NCBI RefSeq assembly: GCF_014190915.1
Contig: NZ_JACHVU010000006.1
Coordinates: 62,001-126,000 of the forward strand
Source: Mycolicibacterium iranicum
GTDB taxonomy: Bacteria; Actinomycetota; Actinomycetes; Mycobacteriales; Mycobacteriaceae
DNA: 64,000 nucleotides
Reading direction: 5' to 3'
Positions 11,948 to 21,719 of this stretch are shown here, in pieces. The notes beneath the pieces are model-generated. The model did not search any database. It was not told the DNA's origin and was given only the letters and a program-made list of their open reading frames with translations. Each line of letters opens with the position of its first letter. The stretch's first letter is position 1. The translations under genes and the position numbers were made by a program.

Positions 11948-13728
11948 AGCCGCGCAACCTGGTTGCGGCCCTTCGTCTTCGCCTCGTAGAGCGCGCGGTC
12001 GGCCCGCACCACCGAATCCTGCAGGGTGTCCTGGTCCCGGTGTTCGGTGTAGCCGATCGAGCACGTCTGACCCGAGGGCACACACCGACGCAGCCGCTGC
12101 AGGATGGTCTCGGCCTCGCCGGGAGTCGTCCCGGGGAGGGCGACGATGAATTCCTCACCGCCCCAACGGGCGAGGACATCGGTGCTGCGGATCACCGCGG
12201 CGGCCGCGGTGGCGAACTGCTGCAGCAGGGCATCGCCGGCGGTGTGTCCGCGAGTGTCGTTGTAGGACTTGAAGTTGTCGAGGTCTATCACCGCGATCGC
12301 CATCGGGGCGGTGTCGGCGGGGCCGGCCAGCATCTGTCCGACCCGCAGATCCCAGGCCCGCCGGTTCAGCAGGCCGGTGAGCGGGTCGGTCGAGGCGACG
12401 TGCTTGAGCTCCGCGTGCGCGGCCGCCGCCTCCGAGACGTCGCGCACCTCCAGTTGCACGCTCTGTTCCCCGGAGTGGTTGACCGCGGTCGCGTGGAACT
12501 CCACCGCGACCTCGGTGCCGTCCAGCCGTCGCAGCACTCCCCGTCGGGCGCGGACCGACTGCCTGCCGGCGAGCGTCTCGTCGAGCAGTGCCTTGGTGAG
12601 CCGCTGGATGCGCGCGGGAACGAAGCGCAGCGCCGGCATCGACGCGACCTGCTCGGCACTGTCCGCACCGAGAAGCGCCACCCCCTCGGGGTTGACATAG
12701 GCGAGCTCGCCGTCGGCGTCGACGACGATCACCGCGGCGGGCGAATGCTCCACCAGGGCCCGCCACCGCTGCTCGGCCGCGGCGTGCGCGGCCCGTGCCG
12801 TCACCAGCTCGGTCACGTCGGTGCTGACCCCTCCCACCCCGATGACGTCTCCGACGTCGTCGAGGAGGGGGAACTTCGTCGACCGGTAGGTGTGCACGGA
12901 GCCGTCGGGATGCACCATCTCCTCGTTGAAGACGTGCAATTCTCCGCGGTCCATGATGCGCCGGTCGTTGCGGCGGTACCCGTCGGCGACGTCGCGGGGG
13001 AAGAAGTCGTAGTCGGTGCCACCGATCAGCGGACGGTCGACGCGGGTGACGTGCTGCAGCGCGTGATTGGCCATGAGGAACCGACCGTCGACGTCCTTGG
13101 CGAAGACCAGGACGTCGGTGTGTTCGAGAACGCCGCGCAGGACGTGCTGCTGCTGGCGCAGCGCCTCGTCAGCGGCGAGTCTGCGTTTGATCTCCGAGGT
13201 GTACTGCCGGGCGCGGCTGCGCAGCTGCAGCAGGCTGAGCACCTGGCGGGCGAGCGTCTGCAGGTGTGCGCGCTGGGCGTCGGACAGCGTCTTGGGCCGG
13301 CGGTCCATCACGCAGATGGTGCCCAGGCAGTAGCCCTCGTCGGTCAGGATCGGGGCGCCCGCGTAGAAGCGCAGGTACGGTTCGCCCACCACCATCGGAT
13401 GGGTGGCGAAGCGCGGGTCCAGATGCGTGTCGGGGATCTCCAGCACAGCGACGCCCGCACCGATGGCGTACGCGCAGAACGACAACTCGCGCGGCGTCTC
13501 GGTGAGGTCGATGCCGTGGCGGGACTTGAGCCACTGGCGGCGGCTGTCGATGAAGGTCACCGCCGCCATGGGCGCGTCGCACAAGTACGCGGCGAGCGAC
13601 GTCAGCCCGTCGAAGGACTTCTCGGGAGGGGTGTCGAGGATCTCGAACGCGTCCAGCGCGAGCAGGCGGGCGACCTCGGTGTCGGCTCGACCGTCGCCCG
13701 GGTCCGAACGCTTCCCCGACAACCGCAT
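11944..13728 (-). CDS. GAF-PAS-PAS-GGDEF diguanylate cyclase
   Basis: 594 residues, soluble. N-terminal GAF domain (residues about 20-165, ILDTPPEKSFDGLTSLAAYL to LGTICVMDRRP), two PAS domains (about 195-315 and 325-435), then a GGDEF domain starting near 445 (STDPLTGLLNRRAWD) with an intact active site GGEEF at 523-527. It should make cyclic-di-GMP. No EAL domain and no RXXD inhibitory site were noticed. TTG at 13731 directly precedes ATG at 13728; I chose the ATG, which has ACGGGG upstream. A TAGTGT hexamer 58-63 bases upstream could be the -10. M. tuberculosis has no equivalent at this place. Confidence 0.92.
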   Translation of the reverse strand: MRLSGKRSDPGDGRADTEVARLLALDAFEILDTPPEKSFDGLTSLAAYLCDAPMAAVTFIDSRRQWLKSRHGIDLTETPRELSFCAYAIGAGVAVLEIPDTHLDPRFATHPMVVGEPYLRFYAGAPILTDEGYCLGTICVMDRRPKTLSDAQRAHLQTLARQVLSLLQLRSRARQYTSEIKRRLAADEALRQQQHVLRGVLEHTDVLVFAKDVDGRFLMANHALQHVTRVDRPLIGGTDYDFFPRDVADGYRRNDRRIMDRGELHVFNEEMVHPDGSVHTYRSTKFPLLDDVGDVIGVGGVSTDVTELVTARAAHAAAEQRWRALVEHSPAAVIVVDADGELAYVNPEGVALLGADSAEQVASMPALRFVPARIQRLTKALLDETLAGRQSVRARRGVLRRLDGTEVAVEFHATAVNHSGEQSVQLEVRDVSEAAAAHAELKHVASTDPLTGLLNRRAWDLRVGQMLAGPADTAPMAIAVIDLDNFKSYNDTRGHTAGDALLQQFATAAAAVIRSTDVLARWGGEEFIVALPGTTPGEAETILQRLRRCVPSGQTCSIGYTEHRDQDTLQDSVVRADRALYEAKTKGRNQVARL

Positions 13729-13818
13729 CAACCCCGTGACATCCGCGCGCTTTCCTGCGGCTGCCCCCAGCCCGCGCCCGCGACTGACACTAGACGAGTA
13801 ACGGCTCCGGATCGAGGG

Positions 13819-14829
13819 TTATGCGCCGTCGGGATCCTCGGACAGGCCGTCGGCGGCGCGCTGCAGCACCTCGATCGCCGTGCGCGCCCAGGCCGTCGTC
13901 GCCAAGGCGAGCCCGCATTCCGGGGTGATCCCTATCCGGTCGCGCAGCACGCTGCGTGCAAAGCCCAGCCGGTCCGTGACGGCCGCCACGTCGGCGGCGA
14001 CCTGTTCCGGCGCCGGCCTGGGCCCGGTGGCCGCGGTCGGCACGATCCCGAGCAGCACCGTCCGGCCTGAGTCGACGAACTCCCCCACCCCGTCGAGATC
14101 AGCCGCCGACAGGGTGCCCACATCGACCGAAACGGCATGAATGGCGCTGCGCTGCAACATCTTCCACGGTAGCTCGGCGGCGCAACTGTGCACTGCCACC
14201 TCGCCGCCCACCACCGCGACGCATTCGTCGAGCAGCTCGGCGACGACCGCCTCGTCCACGGGGTGCACGGGGCTCAGGCTCGTCACCCCGGTGAGCCTGC
14301 CCGCCAGCGCGGCGGGAAGCGACGGCTCGTCGAACTGGACCACGACCGTGCTCTCCAGCCGGCGCTCCAGCTGCCGTCGGTGGTGGGCCATCCCTTCGGC
14401 CAGGGAGCTGGTCAGGTCGCGCACCGCCCCGGGGTCGGTGATCGCCCGGTGCCCGCCGGGAAGTTCGAGTTGTGCAGCCAGCGTCACCGGCCCGGGGGCC
14501 TGGATCTTCACGGCACGGTCGCTGCCGCGCAGGCCGGCGGTCTCCCAGGCCTCTTCGAGGGCGTCGAGGTCCTCGTCCAGCAGGCTGGTCGCGCGCCGGG
14601 TCACCGCCGTCCGCCCCGACGCGATGCGGTATCCCCTCGGCACGGTGTCGAGCGTGATGTCCACCAGCAGAGCTCCGGCGCGGCCGATCATGTCGGCGCC
14701 CGGGCCGCGGGCAGGCAACTCGACCAGGTGTGGCAGGCGGTGGAGTTCCCCGACGACCACCTCGGCGGCTTCCCGTGCCGAGGTGCCGGGCCAGGATCCG
14801 ATGCCCGTAGCGGTCGCGAAAACAGTCAC
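13819..14829 (-). CDS. MetE C-terminal-like (cobalamin-independent methionine synthase superfamily) protein
   Basis: 336 residues, homologous to M. tuberculosis Rv3015c. It resembles only the C-terminal zinc/homocysteine barrel of MetE (opening TATGIGSWPGTSAREAAE; HSCAAELPW and ITPECGLA carry the likely zinc-binding His and Cys). It lacks the N-terminal half of MetE. Whether it methylates homocysteine with another donor is not known; small core-MetE proteins are one precedent. GTG start, seven bases after TATCGT. Divergent from lpqA over 35 bases. Confidence 0.82.
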   Translation of the reverse strand: MTVFATATGIGSWPGTSAREAAEVVVGELHRLPHLVELPARGPGADMIGRAGALLVDITLDTVPRGYRIASGRTAVTRRATSLLDEDLDALEEAWETAGLRGSDRAVKIQAPGPVTLAAQLELPGGHRAITDPGAVRDLTSSLAEGMAHHRRQLERRLESTVVVQFDEPSLPAALAGRLTGVTSLSPVHPVDEAVVAELLDECVAVVGGEVAVHSCAAELPWKMLQRSAIHAVSVDVGTLSAADLDGVGEFVDSGRTVLLGIVPTAATGPRPAPEQVAADVAAVTDRLGFARSVLRDRIGITPECGLALATTAWARTAIEVLQRAADGLSEDPDGA

Positions 14830-14864
14830 TCGCCCGACGATATTCGACGGACTAGGGTCTGGGT
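14830..14864. promoter_or_regulatory. 35-bp divergent leaderless promoter region
   Basis: Minus strand: TATCGT (14837-14842), seven bases, then the GTG of the MetE-like gene. Plus strand: TAGGGT (14853-14858), six bases, then the lpqA ATG. No ribosome site fits on either side. The -35 regions would have to lie inside the opposite promoter or gene. Confidence 0.55.
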
Positions 14865-15503
14865 ATGACGGGCCGCGCCTACGCGTCGGCGCTGTGCGCC
14901 GCAGCGATCGTGGCTGCCGGGTGCACGCAGACCGTCGAGGGCACGGCGGTGCGGCCGATCCCGGGCATCGACGACGATTCGCGGTCGCCGGTGGATGTCG
15001 ACACCGTGCTTCTGGGGCGGGCGCAGATGCAGGCCATCACCGGGGCGGGCGAGGACCTGACCCCGATTCCCGGCACCGACAGCAAGTTCCCGGTCGACAT
15101 CGACTTCTTGATGAGAACCGTTCCCCCACAATGTGAATGGCTCTACGCCGAGACGCAGGTCTTCGGTGCGGACGTCGAGGAGTTCCACAAGTCGATGTAC
15201 CAGAACCCGCCCGGCGGCGGACTGATCTCGCAGGCGGCCGCGGGCTATCGCGATTCCGAGACCGCGCAGCAGGTGTTCGCCTCGATGGTCGGACAGATCC
15301 AGGGATGCGGCGCGACGGACTCCGGGCGCGCCATGGTCGGCGAGGTGACCGCCACGACGGATGCGGTGCAGACCAGGCCGGGCGGCTGCGGGCGCGACTA
15401 CCGGGTCAAGTCGGCGGTGATGGTGGAGATCACCTTCTGCGCGTTCCCGGATTCGGTGCCCGACATCGTGATGACGAACATCCTGGCCAACGTGCCGGGC
15501 TGA
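14865..15503 (+). CDS. lpqA: LpqA-like lipoprotein with PknH-type sensor domain
   Basis: 212 residues. Signal peptide ending in the lipobox VAAGC with Cys20, then the PknH extracellular sensor-like domain with four spaced cysteines (PPQCEWLYA, IQGCGA, GGCGRDY, TFCAF) that make two disulfides in PknH. Position after the MetE-like gene matches M. tuberculosis LpqA (Rv3016). It is expected on the outer face of the plasma membrane; the ligand is unknown. In M. tuberculosis this gene is followed by an esx/PPE block; here it converges directly on mnmA. Confidence 0.85.
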   Translation: MTGRAYASALCAAAIVAAGCTQTVEGTAVRPIPGIDDDSRSPVDVDTVLLGRAQMQAITGAGEDLTPIPGTDSKFPVDIDFLMRTVPPQCEWLYAETQVFGADVEEFHKSMYQNPPGGGLISQAAAGYRDSETAQQVFASMVGQIQGCGATDSGRAMVGEVTATTDAVQTRPGGCGRDYRVKSAVMVEITFCAFPDSVPDIVMTNILANVPG

Positions 15504-15504
15504 C

Positions 15505-16578
15505 TCAGTGTGTGGCGCGGATCGTGGCGCTCCCCAGCACCTCGTCGCCCTCGGGGTCGGGCCGGTAGAGCACGAGGGTCTGACCGGGCGCCACACCGCG
15601 CAGCGGACTGCGCAGCGCCACGTCCAGGGTGTCGCCGCGCAGTTCGGCGACGGCGTCGACGACACCACCGTGCGCACGCACCTGCACCGTGCATTCGAAG
15701 GGACCGTCGGGGGCCACGCCGGAGGTGAACACCGGGGCGTCGCCTTCAAGGCGCGTGATCTCCAACTCGGCGACGTCGCCGACGTGCACGGTGCCGGTCT
15801 GGGCGTCGATGCCCGTCACGTACCGGGGACGTCCGTCAGGTCCGGGTCCGGGGATGCCCAGCCCCTTGCGCTGACCGATGGTGAAGCCGTGCACGCCGTC
15901 GTGCTCGGCCAGGACGGTGCCGGCCGAATCGACGACGCTGCCACGCCGCACCCCGATGCGCGCACCGAGGAACGCACGGGTGTCGCCGGACGGGATGAAG
16001 CAGATGTCGTGGCTGTCGGCCTTGTCGGCCACCGACAGACCGCGGCGGGCCGCCTCTTCGCGGATCTGCGACTTGGGGGTGTCGCCGATCGGGAAGACCG
16101 CGTGCCGCAACTGGTCGGCGGTCAGGACCGCCAGCACATACGACTGGTCCTTGTCGTGGTCGACTGCGCGTCGCAGCCGGCCGCCGGACAGCCGGGCGTA
16201 GTGCCCCGTCGCCAGGGCGTCGAAGCCCAGGGCGAGTGCGCGAGAGGCCAACGCGGAGAACTTGATCCGCTCATTGCAGCGCACGCAGGGGTTCGGGGTC
16301 TCGCCGCGCGCATAGGATTCGACGAAGTCGTCGATCACGTCTTCTTTGAACCGGTCGGCGAAATCCCAGACGTAGAACGGGATCTCCAGCACGTCGGCGA
16401 CCCGGCGGGCGTCACCGGCGTCCTCCTTCGAACAGCAGCCACGCGATCCGGTGCGCAGCGTCCCCGGCGCCGACGACAGCGCCAGGTGCACTCCGACGAC
16501 CTCGTGTCCGGCGTCGACCATCCGGGCGGCCGCCACCGAGGAATCGACGCCACCGCTCATGGCGACCAGTACCCGCAT
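15505..16578 (-). CDS. mnmA: tRNA 2-thiouridylase MnmA
   Basis: Thiolates uridine 34 of Lys, Glu and Gln tRNAs with sulfur from IscS. 357 residues: PP-loop [12 protein letters not shown], catalytic Cys101 in [18 protein letters not shown] and the second active-site Cys193 in [12 protein letters not shown]. The frame is open further upstream, but ATG at 16578 gives the family N-terminus [10 protein letters not shown]. Only two bases separate it from the iscS stop, so the sulfur donor and acceptor are in one operon. Confidence 0.96.
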   Translation of the reverse strand: MRVLVAMSGGVDSSVAAARMVDAGHEVVGVHLALSSAPGTLRTGSRGCCSKEDAGDARRVADVLEIPFYVWDFADRFKEDVIDDFVESYARGETPNPCVRCNERIKFSALASRALALGFDALATGHYARLSGGRLRRAVDHDKDQSYVLAVLTADQLRHAVFPIGDTPKSQIREEAARRGLSVADKADSHDICFIPSGDTRAFLGARIGVRRGSVVDSAGTVLAEHDGVHGFTIGQRKGLGIPGPGPDGRPRYVTGIDAQTGTVHVGDVAELEITRLEGDAPVFTSGVAPDGPFECTVQVRAHGGVVDAVAELRGDTLDVALRSPLRGVAPGQTLVLYRPDPEGDEVLGSATIRATH

Positions 16579-16580
16579 GG

Positions 16581-17786
16581 CTAGTGCCGTCCCGAGCTGG
16601 CCAGGGCGGCCTGCCGCGCACGCTCGACCGCGGCAGGCAGAACGTCCAGGGCCGCCTGGACGTCGGCCTCGGAGCTGGTGTGCCCCAGCGACAGACGCAG
16701 GGAGCCGCGGGCACTGGCCGGATCGGCGCCCATCGCGGTCAGCACGTGGGACGGCTGCGCCACGCCGGCCGTGCAGGCCGACCCGGTCGAGCACTCGATT
16801 CCTCTGGCGTCCAACAACATCAAAAGCGAATCACCCTCGCAGCCGCGGAAGGTGAAATGCGCGTTGCCGGGCAGCCGGCCCATGCCCTGCGCACCGTTGA
16901 CGTCGACGTCGTCGATGGCGGCGAGAACGCCCTCGACGAGCCGGTCGCGCAGGTCGCGGATGCGCACGCTGCCCGTTTCCATGGCCTCGACGGCGACGCG
17001 CGCGGCCGCCGCCATACCGACGACTCCGGCGACATCCTGCGTGCCCGAACGCACGTCGCGCTCCTGACCGCCGCCGTGCAGCAGCGGCACGCACGCGGTG
17101 TCGCGGCGCAGCAGCAACGCCCCGATCCCGGTGGGCCCGCCGAACTTGTGGGCGGCGATGCTCATCGCCGCGAGTCCGCTGTCCGCGAAGTCGACAGGGA
17201 GCGCGCCGATGGCCTGCACCGCGTCGCTGTGCATCGGGATCCCGAATTCCGCTGCGACGGCGGCGAGTTCCCTGATCGGCATGATCGTGCCGACCTCGTT
17301 GTTGGCCCACATCACCGAGATCAACGCCACGTCGGCGGAATCGCGCAGCGCCTCCCTGAGGTCGGCGGGACTGACCGCCCCGTGTTCGTCGACCGGAAGC
17401 CACGTCACCTCGGCGTCCTCGTGGTCGACCAGCCACTGCACGGCGTCCAGGACGGCGTGGTGTTCGACGGGCGTGGTGACGATCCGGCGCAGCTGCGGAT
17501 CCGAGTCGCGGCGGGCCCAGTAGATGCCCTTGACGGCGAGGTTGTCGCTCTCGGTGCCGCCCGCGGTGAAGATCACCTCGGACGGGCGCGCCCCCAGGAG
17601 ATGGGCCAGGGTCTCGCGGGACTCCTCCAGCCGCCGCCTGGCCAGCCGGCCCGACCCGTGCAGCGACGACGCGTTGCCGACCGTCGCCATCGCAGCGGTC
17701 ATCGCCTCGATGGCGGCGGGACGCATCGGGGTGGTGGCGGCGTGGTCGAGGTAGACCGGCCTGGGAGGAGCCGCGGACGCAGACAT
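16581..17786 (-). CDS. iscS: Cysteine desulfurase
   Basis: 401-residue PLP enzyme of the NifS/IscS class that releases sulfur from cysteine as a persulfide. N-terminal [11 protein letters not shown], the PLP lysine in [16 protein letters not shown] and the active-site cysteine in [14 protein letters not shown] are present. Immediately precedes mnmA, so one role is tRNA thiolation; it may also serve Fe-S cluster assembly. ATG start; a TATTCT hexamer lies nine bases upstream and may make a nearly leaderless mRNA. Confidence 0.96.
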   Translation of the reverse strand: MSASAAPPRPVYLDHAATTPMRPAAIEAMTAAMATVGNASSLHGSGRLARRRLEESRETLAHLLGARPSEVIFTAGGTESDNLAVKGIYWARRDSDPQLRRIVTTPVEHHAVLDAVQWLVDHEDAEVTWLPVDEHGAVSPADLREALRDSADVALISVMWANNEVGTIMPIRELAAVAAEFGIPMHSDAVQAIGALPVDFADSGLAAMSIAAHKFGGPTGIGALLLRRDTACVPLLHGGGQERDVRSGTQDVAGVVGMAAAARVAVEAMETGSVRIRDLRDRLVEGVLAAIDDVDVNGAQGMGRLPGNAHFTFRGCEGDSLLMLLDARGIECSTGSACTAGVAQPSHVLTAMGADPASARGSLRLSLGHTSSEADVQAALDVLPAAVERARQAALASSGRH

Positions 17787-17832
17787 AGCGGTTCCAGAAT
17801 AGCCGCCGTACGCCGCGGCACCGCTATCGCGG

Positions 17833-18693
17833 CTAGGCCGCGAGGGCGTGACCCTCGCCGCAGCTCAGCGACGTCAGCTGCGTCGATTGCGCGTCGTCGC
17901 CCCGGACCGCGGCTTCGCAGCGCGCGGCCAGGTCCCTGCGGTCCTCGCCGGGCAGTTGCAGGGACTCGACGGTGACGTGGCAGACGGTGCGCCGCGCGGT
18001 GATGACGCGCGTGATGGAGGTCAGCAGCGAGTCGTCGCCGACGAACGCGGGCACGGTGGAGGGGCGCCCGTTCCGGTGGCGGTAGCTCAGCCGCAGGGGC
18101 TGCACCGGCCTGCCTGCGTCGATGGCCGCCTGGAACATCGCCGGGCGGAAGCGTCCGTAACCGAGCCCGCACCAGGTCGTGCCCTCGGGGAACGCGACCA
18201 CGGTGTGACCCGCCCGCAGGCGCTCGGCCACCGCCGCCACCACAGCGGGCAGCCGGCGCAGGCAGCCGCGGTCGATCGGGATGACCTTCATGAGCCGCAC
18301 GACCGGGCCCAGCGCGGGCCAGTTCACCAGGTCCGCGCGGGCCACGAACGAGCCCGGCAAGACCGTGCCGATCGCGAAGACGTCGATCCAGGACACGTGG
18401 CCGCTGACCACCAGCACACCGCGCAGGTTGCGGATCGGTCCGCCGGAGACGGCCATCCGCACCCCGAGGCTGCGCAGCATGAGGCGGCAGAATCCGCGTT
18501 GCAGATGTGCGCGACCCGGAAGTGGCAGAGCAAGCACCCACACTCCGGCGAACACCGTGAGCGCCGCGGCGATGCGCACCGATGTGCGCAGCGCGACCAC
18601 CCACCGCCGTCCGGGGCCGTCGGCGCCGGCATGGACGCACCCCTCACCGCAGGTCGCGCGCTGCAGCCAGGCGTGTTCGGCGGTCAGCGTCAT
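17833..18693 (-). CDS. PlsC-type 1-acyl-glycerophosphate acyltransferase, OlsA-like
   Basis: 286 residues with one N-terminal membrane segment (about 38-56) and the PlsC acyltransferase motifs: catalytic HX4D in [10 protein letters not shown] and the phosphate-binding VAFPEGTTW. It transfers an acyl chain to a hydroxyl, usually of lysophosphatidic acid. Homologous to Rv3026c. The ATG overlaps the stop of the upstream GNAT gene by four bases (ATGA). That pairing is the arrangement of olsB-olsA in ornithine-lipid synthesis, so a lyso-ornithine lipid is an alternative substrate. Confidence 0.85.
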   Translation of the reverse strand: MTLTAEHAWLQRATCGEGCVHAGADGPGRRWVVALRTSVRIAAALTVFAGVWVLALPLPGRAHLQRGFCRLMLRSLGVRMAVSGGPIRNLRGVLVVSGHVSWIDVFAIGTVLPGSFVARADLVNWPALGPVVRLMKVIPIDRGCLRRLPAVVAAVAERLRAGHTVVAFPEGTTWCGLGYGRFRPAMFQAAIDAGRPVQPLRLSYRHRNGRPSTVPAFVGDDSLLTSITRVITARRTVCHVTVESLQLPGEDRRDLAARCEAAVRGDDAQSTQLTSLSCGEGHALAA

Positions 18694-19550
18694 GACCGCG
18701 CCCCGTCCGAGACCGCGTCGGTGGCCGCGCCGACCGAGCGCAGCCGTCGCAGATAGCGCGTGTCGGCCCGTCGCTTGTCCAGCAGGGCGGGGAAGTCGCC
18801 GACGCCGAAGTCGGGGTCGTGGGCGGGCTCTCCGCACACCTGGGCCCCCAGCCGCAGGTAGCCCCGCATCAGCGGGGGCACCGAGACGCGCGGCGGGGGC
18901 GCGATCTCGTCGAGGCCGCGGCCGTCGATCACCACGGGCCGGTACGGGTGGACGGTGTGTTCGGCCGGGGCGGCGTTGCGGCGCATCACGAAATCGCGGA
19001 CTCCGCGCAGCCGCGAACCCGGCGGGGTGTGGCCCTCGGGGTCGAGGACCGGCACCGACACACACCCGGTCACGTAGTCGTATCCGCTCTGATCCAGGTA
19101 GGCCAGGATGCCGGCCCACATCAGCAGGACCACGGCCCCGTTGCGGTGGCCGTCGCGCACGACGGCACGCCCCATCTCCACCAGCGACGGACGCAGCGCG
19201 TCGAGGGCGGTGACGTCGAATTCGGTGGCGGTGTAGAGGCCTCCGGCGGCGATCGCGCCCGGGGGCGGCAGCATGCGGTAGCAGCCGACGAGTTCACCGG
19301 TGCCGTCGTCGCGCACCAGCAGGTGGTCGCAGTGTTCGTCGAAGCGGTCCGCATCCAGCCCGCCGCCGTCGTCGCCGAGGGCGAACCCCGGCTCGGAGGT
19401 GAACACCTCGTGGCGCAGGCGTTGCGCCGCCTCGATGGATTCGTTGTCGGTGCACAGGAGCATCGAATAGCGCGGTGCCGGCCCCGCGGGGGTGGAAACG
19501 GCCGTGTCGTCGCTGCGGATGAGTACAGAAGCAGTGCCCATAGCCTGCAC
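18690..19550 (-). CDS. GNAT-family N-acyltransferase, OlsB/hemolysin-like
   Basis: 286 residues, homologous to Rv3027c. It belongs to the GNAT branch that includes OlsB ornithine-acyl-ACP N-acyltransferases and autoinducer synthases: AQRLRHEVFTSE, DEHCDHLLVRD, LVGCYRMLPP, VEMGRAVVR and the C-terminal RGYLRLGAQVCGEPAHDPDFG all fit that family. It may N-acylate an amino acid with a long-chain acyl-ACP. GTG at 19550 or ATG at 19541 are both possible, and neither has a clear ribosome site. It is coupled to the PlsC-type gene downstream. Confidence 0.8.
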   Translation of the reverse strand: MQAMGTASVLIRSDDTAVSTPAGPAPRYSMLLCTDNESIEAAQRLRHEVFTSEPGFALGDDGGGLDADRFDEHCDHLLVRDDGTGELVGCYRMLPPPGAIAAGGLYTATEFDVTALDALRPSLVEMGRAVVRDGHRNGAVVLLMWAGILAYLDQSGYDYVTGCVSVPVLDPEGHTPPGSRLRGVRDFVMRRNAAPAEHTVHPYRPVVIDGRGLDEIAPPPRVSVPPLMRGYLRLGAQVCGEPAHDPDFGVGDFPALLDKRRADTRYLRRLRSVGAATDAVSDGARS

Positions 19551-19665
19551 GGTCGCGCAGATGTCGGGCGCGTCGGCGATCTGCGCGTGACGTGTTCGTG
19601 AGCGCTGGGTGACGGTTCGGTTCGCACGGACCTCGCCACGGACCCCGTCTCACGGCATCACGCAC

Positions 19666-19698
19666 AAGGCCCCCACCTCGTGGCGAGGTGGGGGCCTT
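19666..19698 (-). terminator. Strong intrinsic-type hairpin after etfA
   Basis: A perfect 15-bp stem (19666-19680 with 19684-19698) closed by a TGG loop, 22 bases beyond the etfA stop. No long U-run follows, as is usual for mycobacterial terminators. It would separate etfBA from the GNAT/acyltransferase pair. Confidence 0.8.
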
Positions 19699-19720
19699 AT
19701 GGAGCCGTTGGGCGGCGGAC

Positions 19721-20677
19721 TTAACCCTTGCGGGCCTTGACCGCGTCGGTCAGCTGCGGGGTGACCTTGAACAGGTCGCCGACGATGCCGAGATCGGCGA
19801 TCTCGAAGATCGGCGCCTCTTCGTCCTTGTTCACGGCGATGATCGTCTTGGACGTCTGCATGCCGGCGCGGTGCTGGATCGCGCCGGAGATGCCCAGTGC
19901 GATGTACAGCTGCGGGGACACGGTCTTGCCGGTCTGGCCGACCTGGAACTGGCCCGGGTAGTAGCCCGAGTCGACCGCTGCGCGCGAGGCGCCGACAGCG
20001 CCGCCCAGCGAGTCCGCCAGATCCTCGACGATGCCGAAGTTGTCGGCGCTGCCGACACCGCGACCACCGGACACGACCACGGTCGCCTCGGTGAGCTCGG
20101 GGCGGTCACCGGCGACAGCCGGCTCGCGCGACGTGATCTTCGTGGCGTTCTCGGCGGGTGCGGGCACCTCGACATTGACGACCTCGCCGGCACCATCGGC
20201 CGGTTCGGCCTCGATGGAGCCGGGACGCACGGTGATCACCGGGGTGTCGCCGACGGCCTCGGCCTCGACGGTGTAGGCACCGCCGAAGATCGAGTGGATG
20301 CCCTTGCCGCCTTCCTTGATCTCGACGACGTCACTCAGGATGCCGGAGCCGATGCGGGCTGCCAGGCGTCCCGCGATCTCCTTGCCGTCGGCACTGGAAG
20401 CCAGCACGACCGCGGCGGGGGTAGCAGACTCGGTCAGCGACTCCAGAACATCCACGTACGGGGTGATCAGGTAGTTCTCCGCGTCATCGGACTCAGCGAC
20501 GTAGATCTTCGCGGCGCCGGCCGTCTTGAGCCCGTCGACCAGGCCCTCGGCGGTTCCGGGCTTGCCCACCACGACGGCGGCGGGCTCACCCAGTACACGA
20601 CTGGCCGTGATCAGCTCGGATGTGACCTTCTTCAGCGCACCTTCGGCGTGCTCGACGAGCACGAGTACTTCAGCCAT
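19721..20677 (-). CDS. etfA: Electron transfer flavoprotein alpha subunit
   Basis: 318 residues, homologue of FixB (Rv3028c). With EtfB it carries electrons from acyl-CoA dehydrogenases to the membrane quinone pool. N-terminal domain [17 protein letters not shown]; the C-terminal FAD domain includes [46 protein letters not shown] and [20 protein letters not shown] start, 43 bases after etfB. Followed by a strong hairpin. Confidence 0.96.
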   Translation of the reverse strand: MAEVLVLVEHAEGALKKVTSELITASRVLGEPAAVVVGKPGTAEGLVDGLKTAGAAKIYVAESDDAENYLITPYVDVLESLTESATPAAVVLASSADGKEIAGRLAARIGSGILSDVVEIKEGGKGIHSIFGGAYTVEAEAVGDTPVITVRPGSIEAEPADGAGEVVNVEVPAPAENATKITSREPAVAGDRPELTEATVVVSGGRGVGSADNFGIVEDLADSLGGAVGASRAAVDSGYYPGQFQVGQTGKTVSPQLYIALGISGAIQHRAGMQTSKTIIAVNKDEEAPIFEIADLGIVGDLFKVTPQLTDAVKARKG

Positions 20678-20720
20678 GGGTTTCGTTTGCCTCTATGTCT
20701 GTCTCTATGGATGGAAAGTT

Positions 20721-21512
20721 CTAGATGATTTTCTGACCGACCAGGTACTCGGCGACCTTCTTGCCGCCTTCACCTTCGTCGGTGATCTTCTCGCCCGCGG
20801 TCTTGGGCGGCTTCGGCGTCGACGACAGCACCTTGGAGCCGGCATTGGCGACGCCGACCTCGTCGGCCTCGACACCGATCTCGGCGAGCGTCAGCTTTGT
20901 CACTTCCTTCTTCTTGGCGGCCATGATGCCCTTGAAGGACGGGAAGCGGGGCTCGTTGATCTTCTCGTTGACGCTGACCACGGCCGGCAGCGACGCCTCC
21001 AGCGTGAACAGGCCGTCGTCGGTCTCGCGCTCGCCGGTGACCTTGCCGTTCTCGACGGTCAGCTTGCGCACGTGGGTCAGCTGCGGCAGACCGAGGTACT
21101 CGGCGATGATCGCCGGCACGGCGCCGCCGGTGCCGTCGGTGGCCTCGTTGCCGGCGATGACCAGCTCGGTGCCCTCGATGGTGCCCAGCGCGCGGGCCAG
21201 CGCCCAGCCGGTCTGCACCATGTCGGAACCGTGCAGGCCCTCGTCGACGAGGTGCACGGCCTTGTCGGCGCCCATGGACAGGGCCTTGCGGATGGCCTCC
21301 GTGGCACGCTCGGGTCCGGCCGTCAGGACCGTGACGGTGCTGTCGCCGCCCTCACGCTCCTTGATCAGCAGCGCTTCTTCGACCGCGCGCTCGTTGATCT
21401 CGTCGAGCACGGCGTCTGCGGCTTCGCGGTCGAGGGTCCAGTCGCCCTCGGACAGCTTGCGCTCGGACCATGTGTCAGGGACCTGTTTGATCAGGACCAC
21501 GATGTTCGTCAT
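20721..21512 (-). CDS. etfB: Electron transfer flavoprotein beta subunit
   Basis: 263 residues, homologue of FixA (Rv3029c). Starts MTNIVVLIKQVPDTWSE and has the ETF signature VAGNEATDGTGGAVPA region and a lysine-rich loop GIMAAKKKEV. The frame continues upstream, but ATG at 21512 fits the family and has AGGAGG upstream. First gene of the etfBA operon, with a clean inverted repeat about 75 bases upstream that may be an operator for a fatty-acid regulator. Confidence 0.95.
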   Translation of the reverse strand: MTNIVVLIKQVPDTWSERKLSEGDWTLDREAADAVLDEINERAVEEALLIKEREGGDSTVTVLTAGPERATEAIRKALSMGADKAVHLVDEGLHGSDMVQTGWALARALGTIEGTELVIAGNEATDGTGGAVPAIIAEYLGLPQLTHVRKLTVENGKVTGERETDDGLFTLEASLPAVVSVNEKINEPRFPSFKGIMAAKKKEVTKLTLAEIGVEADEVGVANAGSKVLSSTPKPPKTAGEKITDEGEGGKKVAEYLVGQKII

Positions 21513-21585
21513 GACTCTGGTTCGTCCTCCTCGATGAGGCCGGTGACCGGCCTGGCCATACCACGTTTGAAGCAATCGCCCCCAT

Positions 21586-21601
21586 GTTACCCGTGGGTAA
21601 C
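21586..21601. promoter_or_regulatory. Inverted repeat upstream of etfBA, likely operator
   Basis: GTTACCCGTGGGTAAC: seven-base arms GTTACCC and GGGTAAC around a two-base centre. It lies between the divergent etfB and the methyltransferase gene, 74 bases before the etfB ATG. The size and symmetry suit a TetR-type repressor. The regulator is unknown. Confidence 0.6.
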
Positions 21602-21705
21602 TTAAAAGGGTCCGCAGCAACACCATAGCTGGTCGAAGTTTGCGATCTGTCGGCCCCGCGGTCACCGTGACCCCGCGAAGAGTTCGCCATCCGCGCGTGA
21701 GGGGT

Positions 21706-21711
21706 TAGCCT
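21706..21711 (+). promoter_or_regulatory. Candidate -10 of a leaderless promoter (methyltransferase gene)
   Basis: TAGCCT ends eight bases before the ATG at 21720; no ribosome site fits between. Confidence 0.5.
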
Positions 21712-21719
21712 GCCTTCCA

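Noticed and set aside
11140..14070. 976-codon plus-strand open frame opposite the GGDEF gene
   Set aside because: Low-information Arg/Gly/Pro-rich sequence with no family resemblance; it is a high-GC shadow of genes on the other strand.
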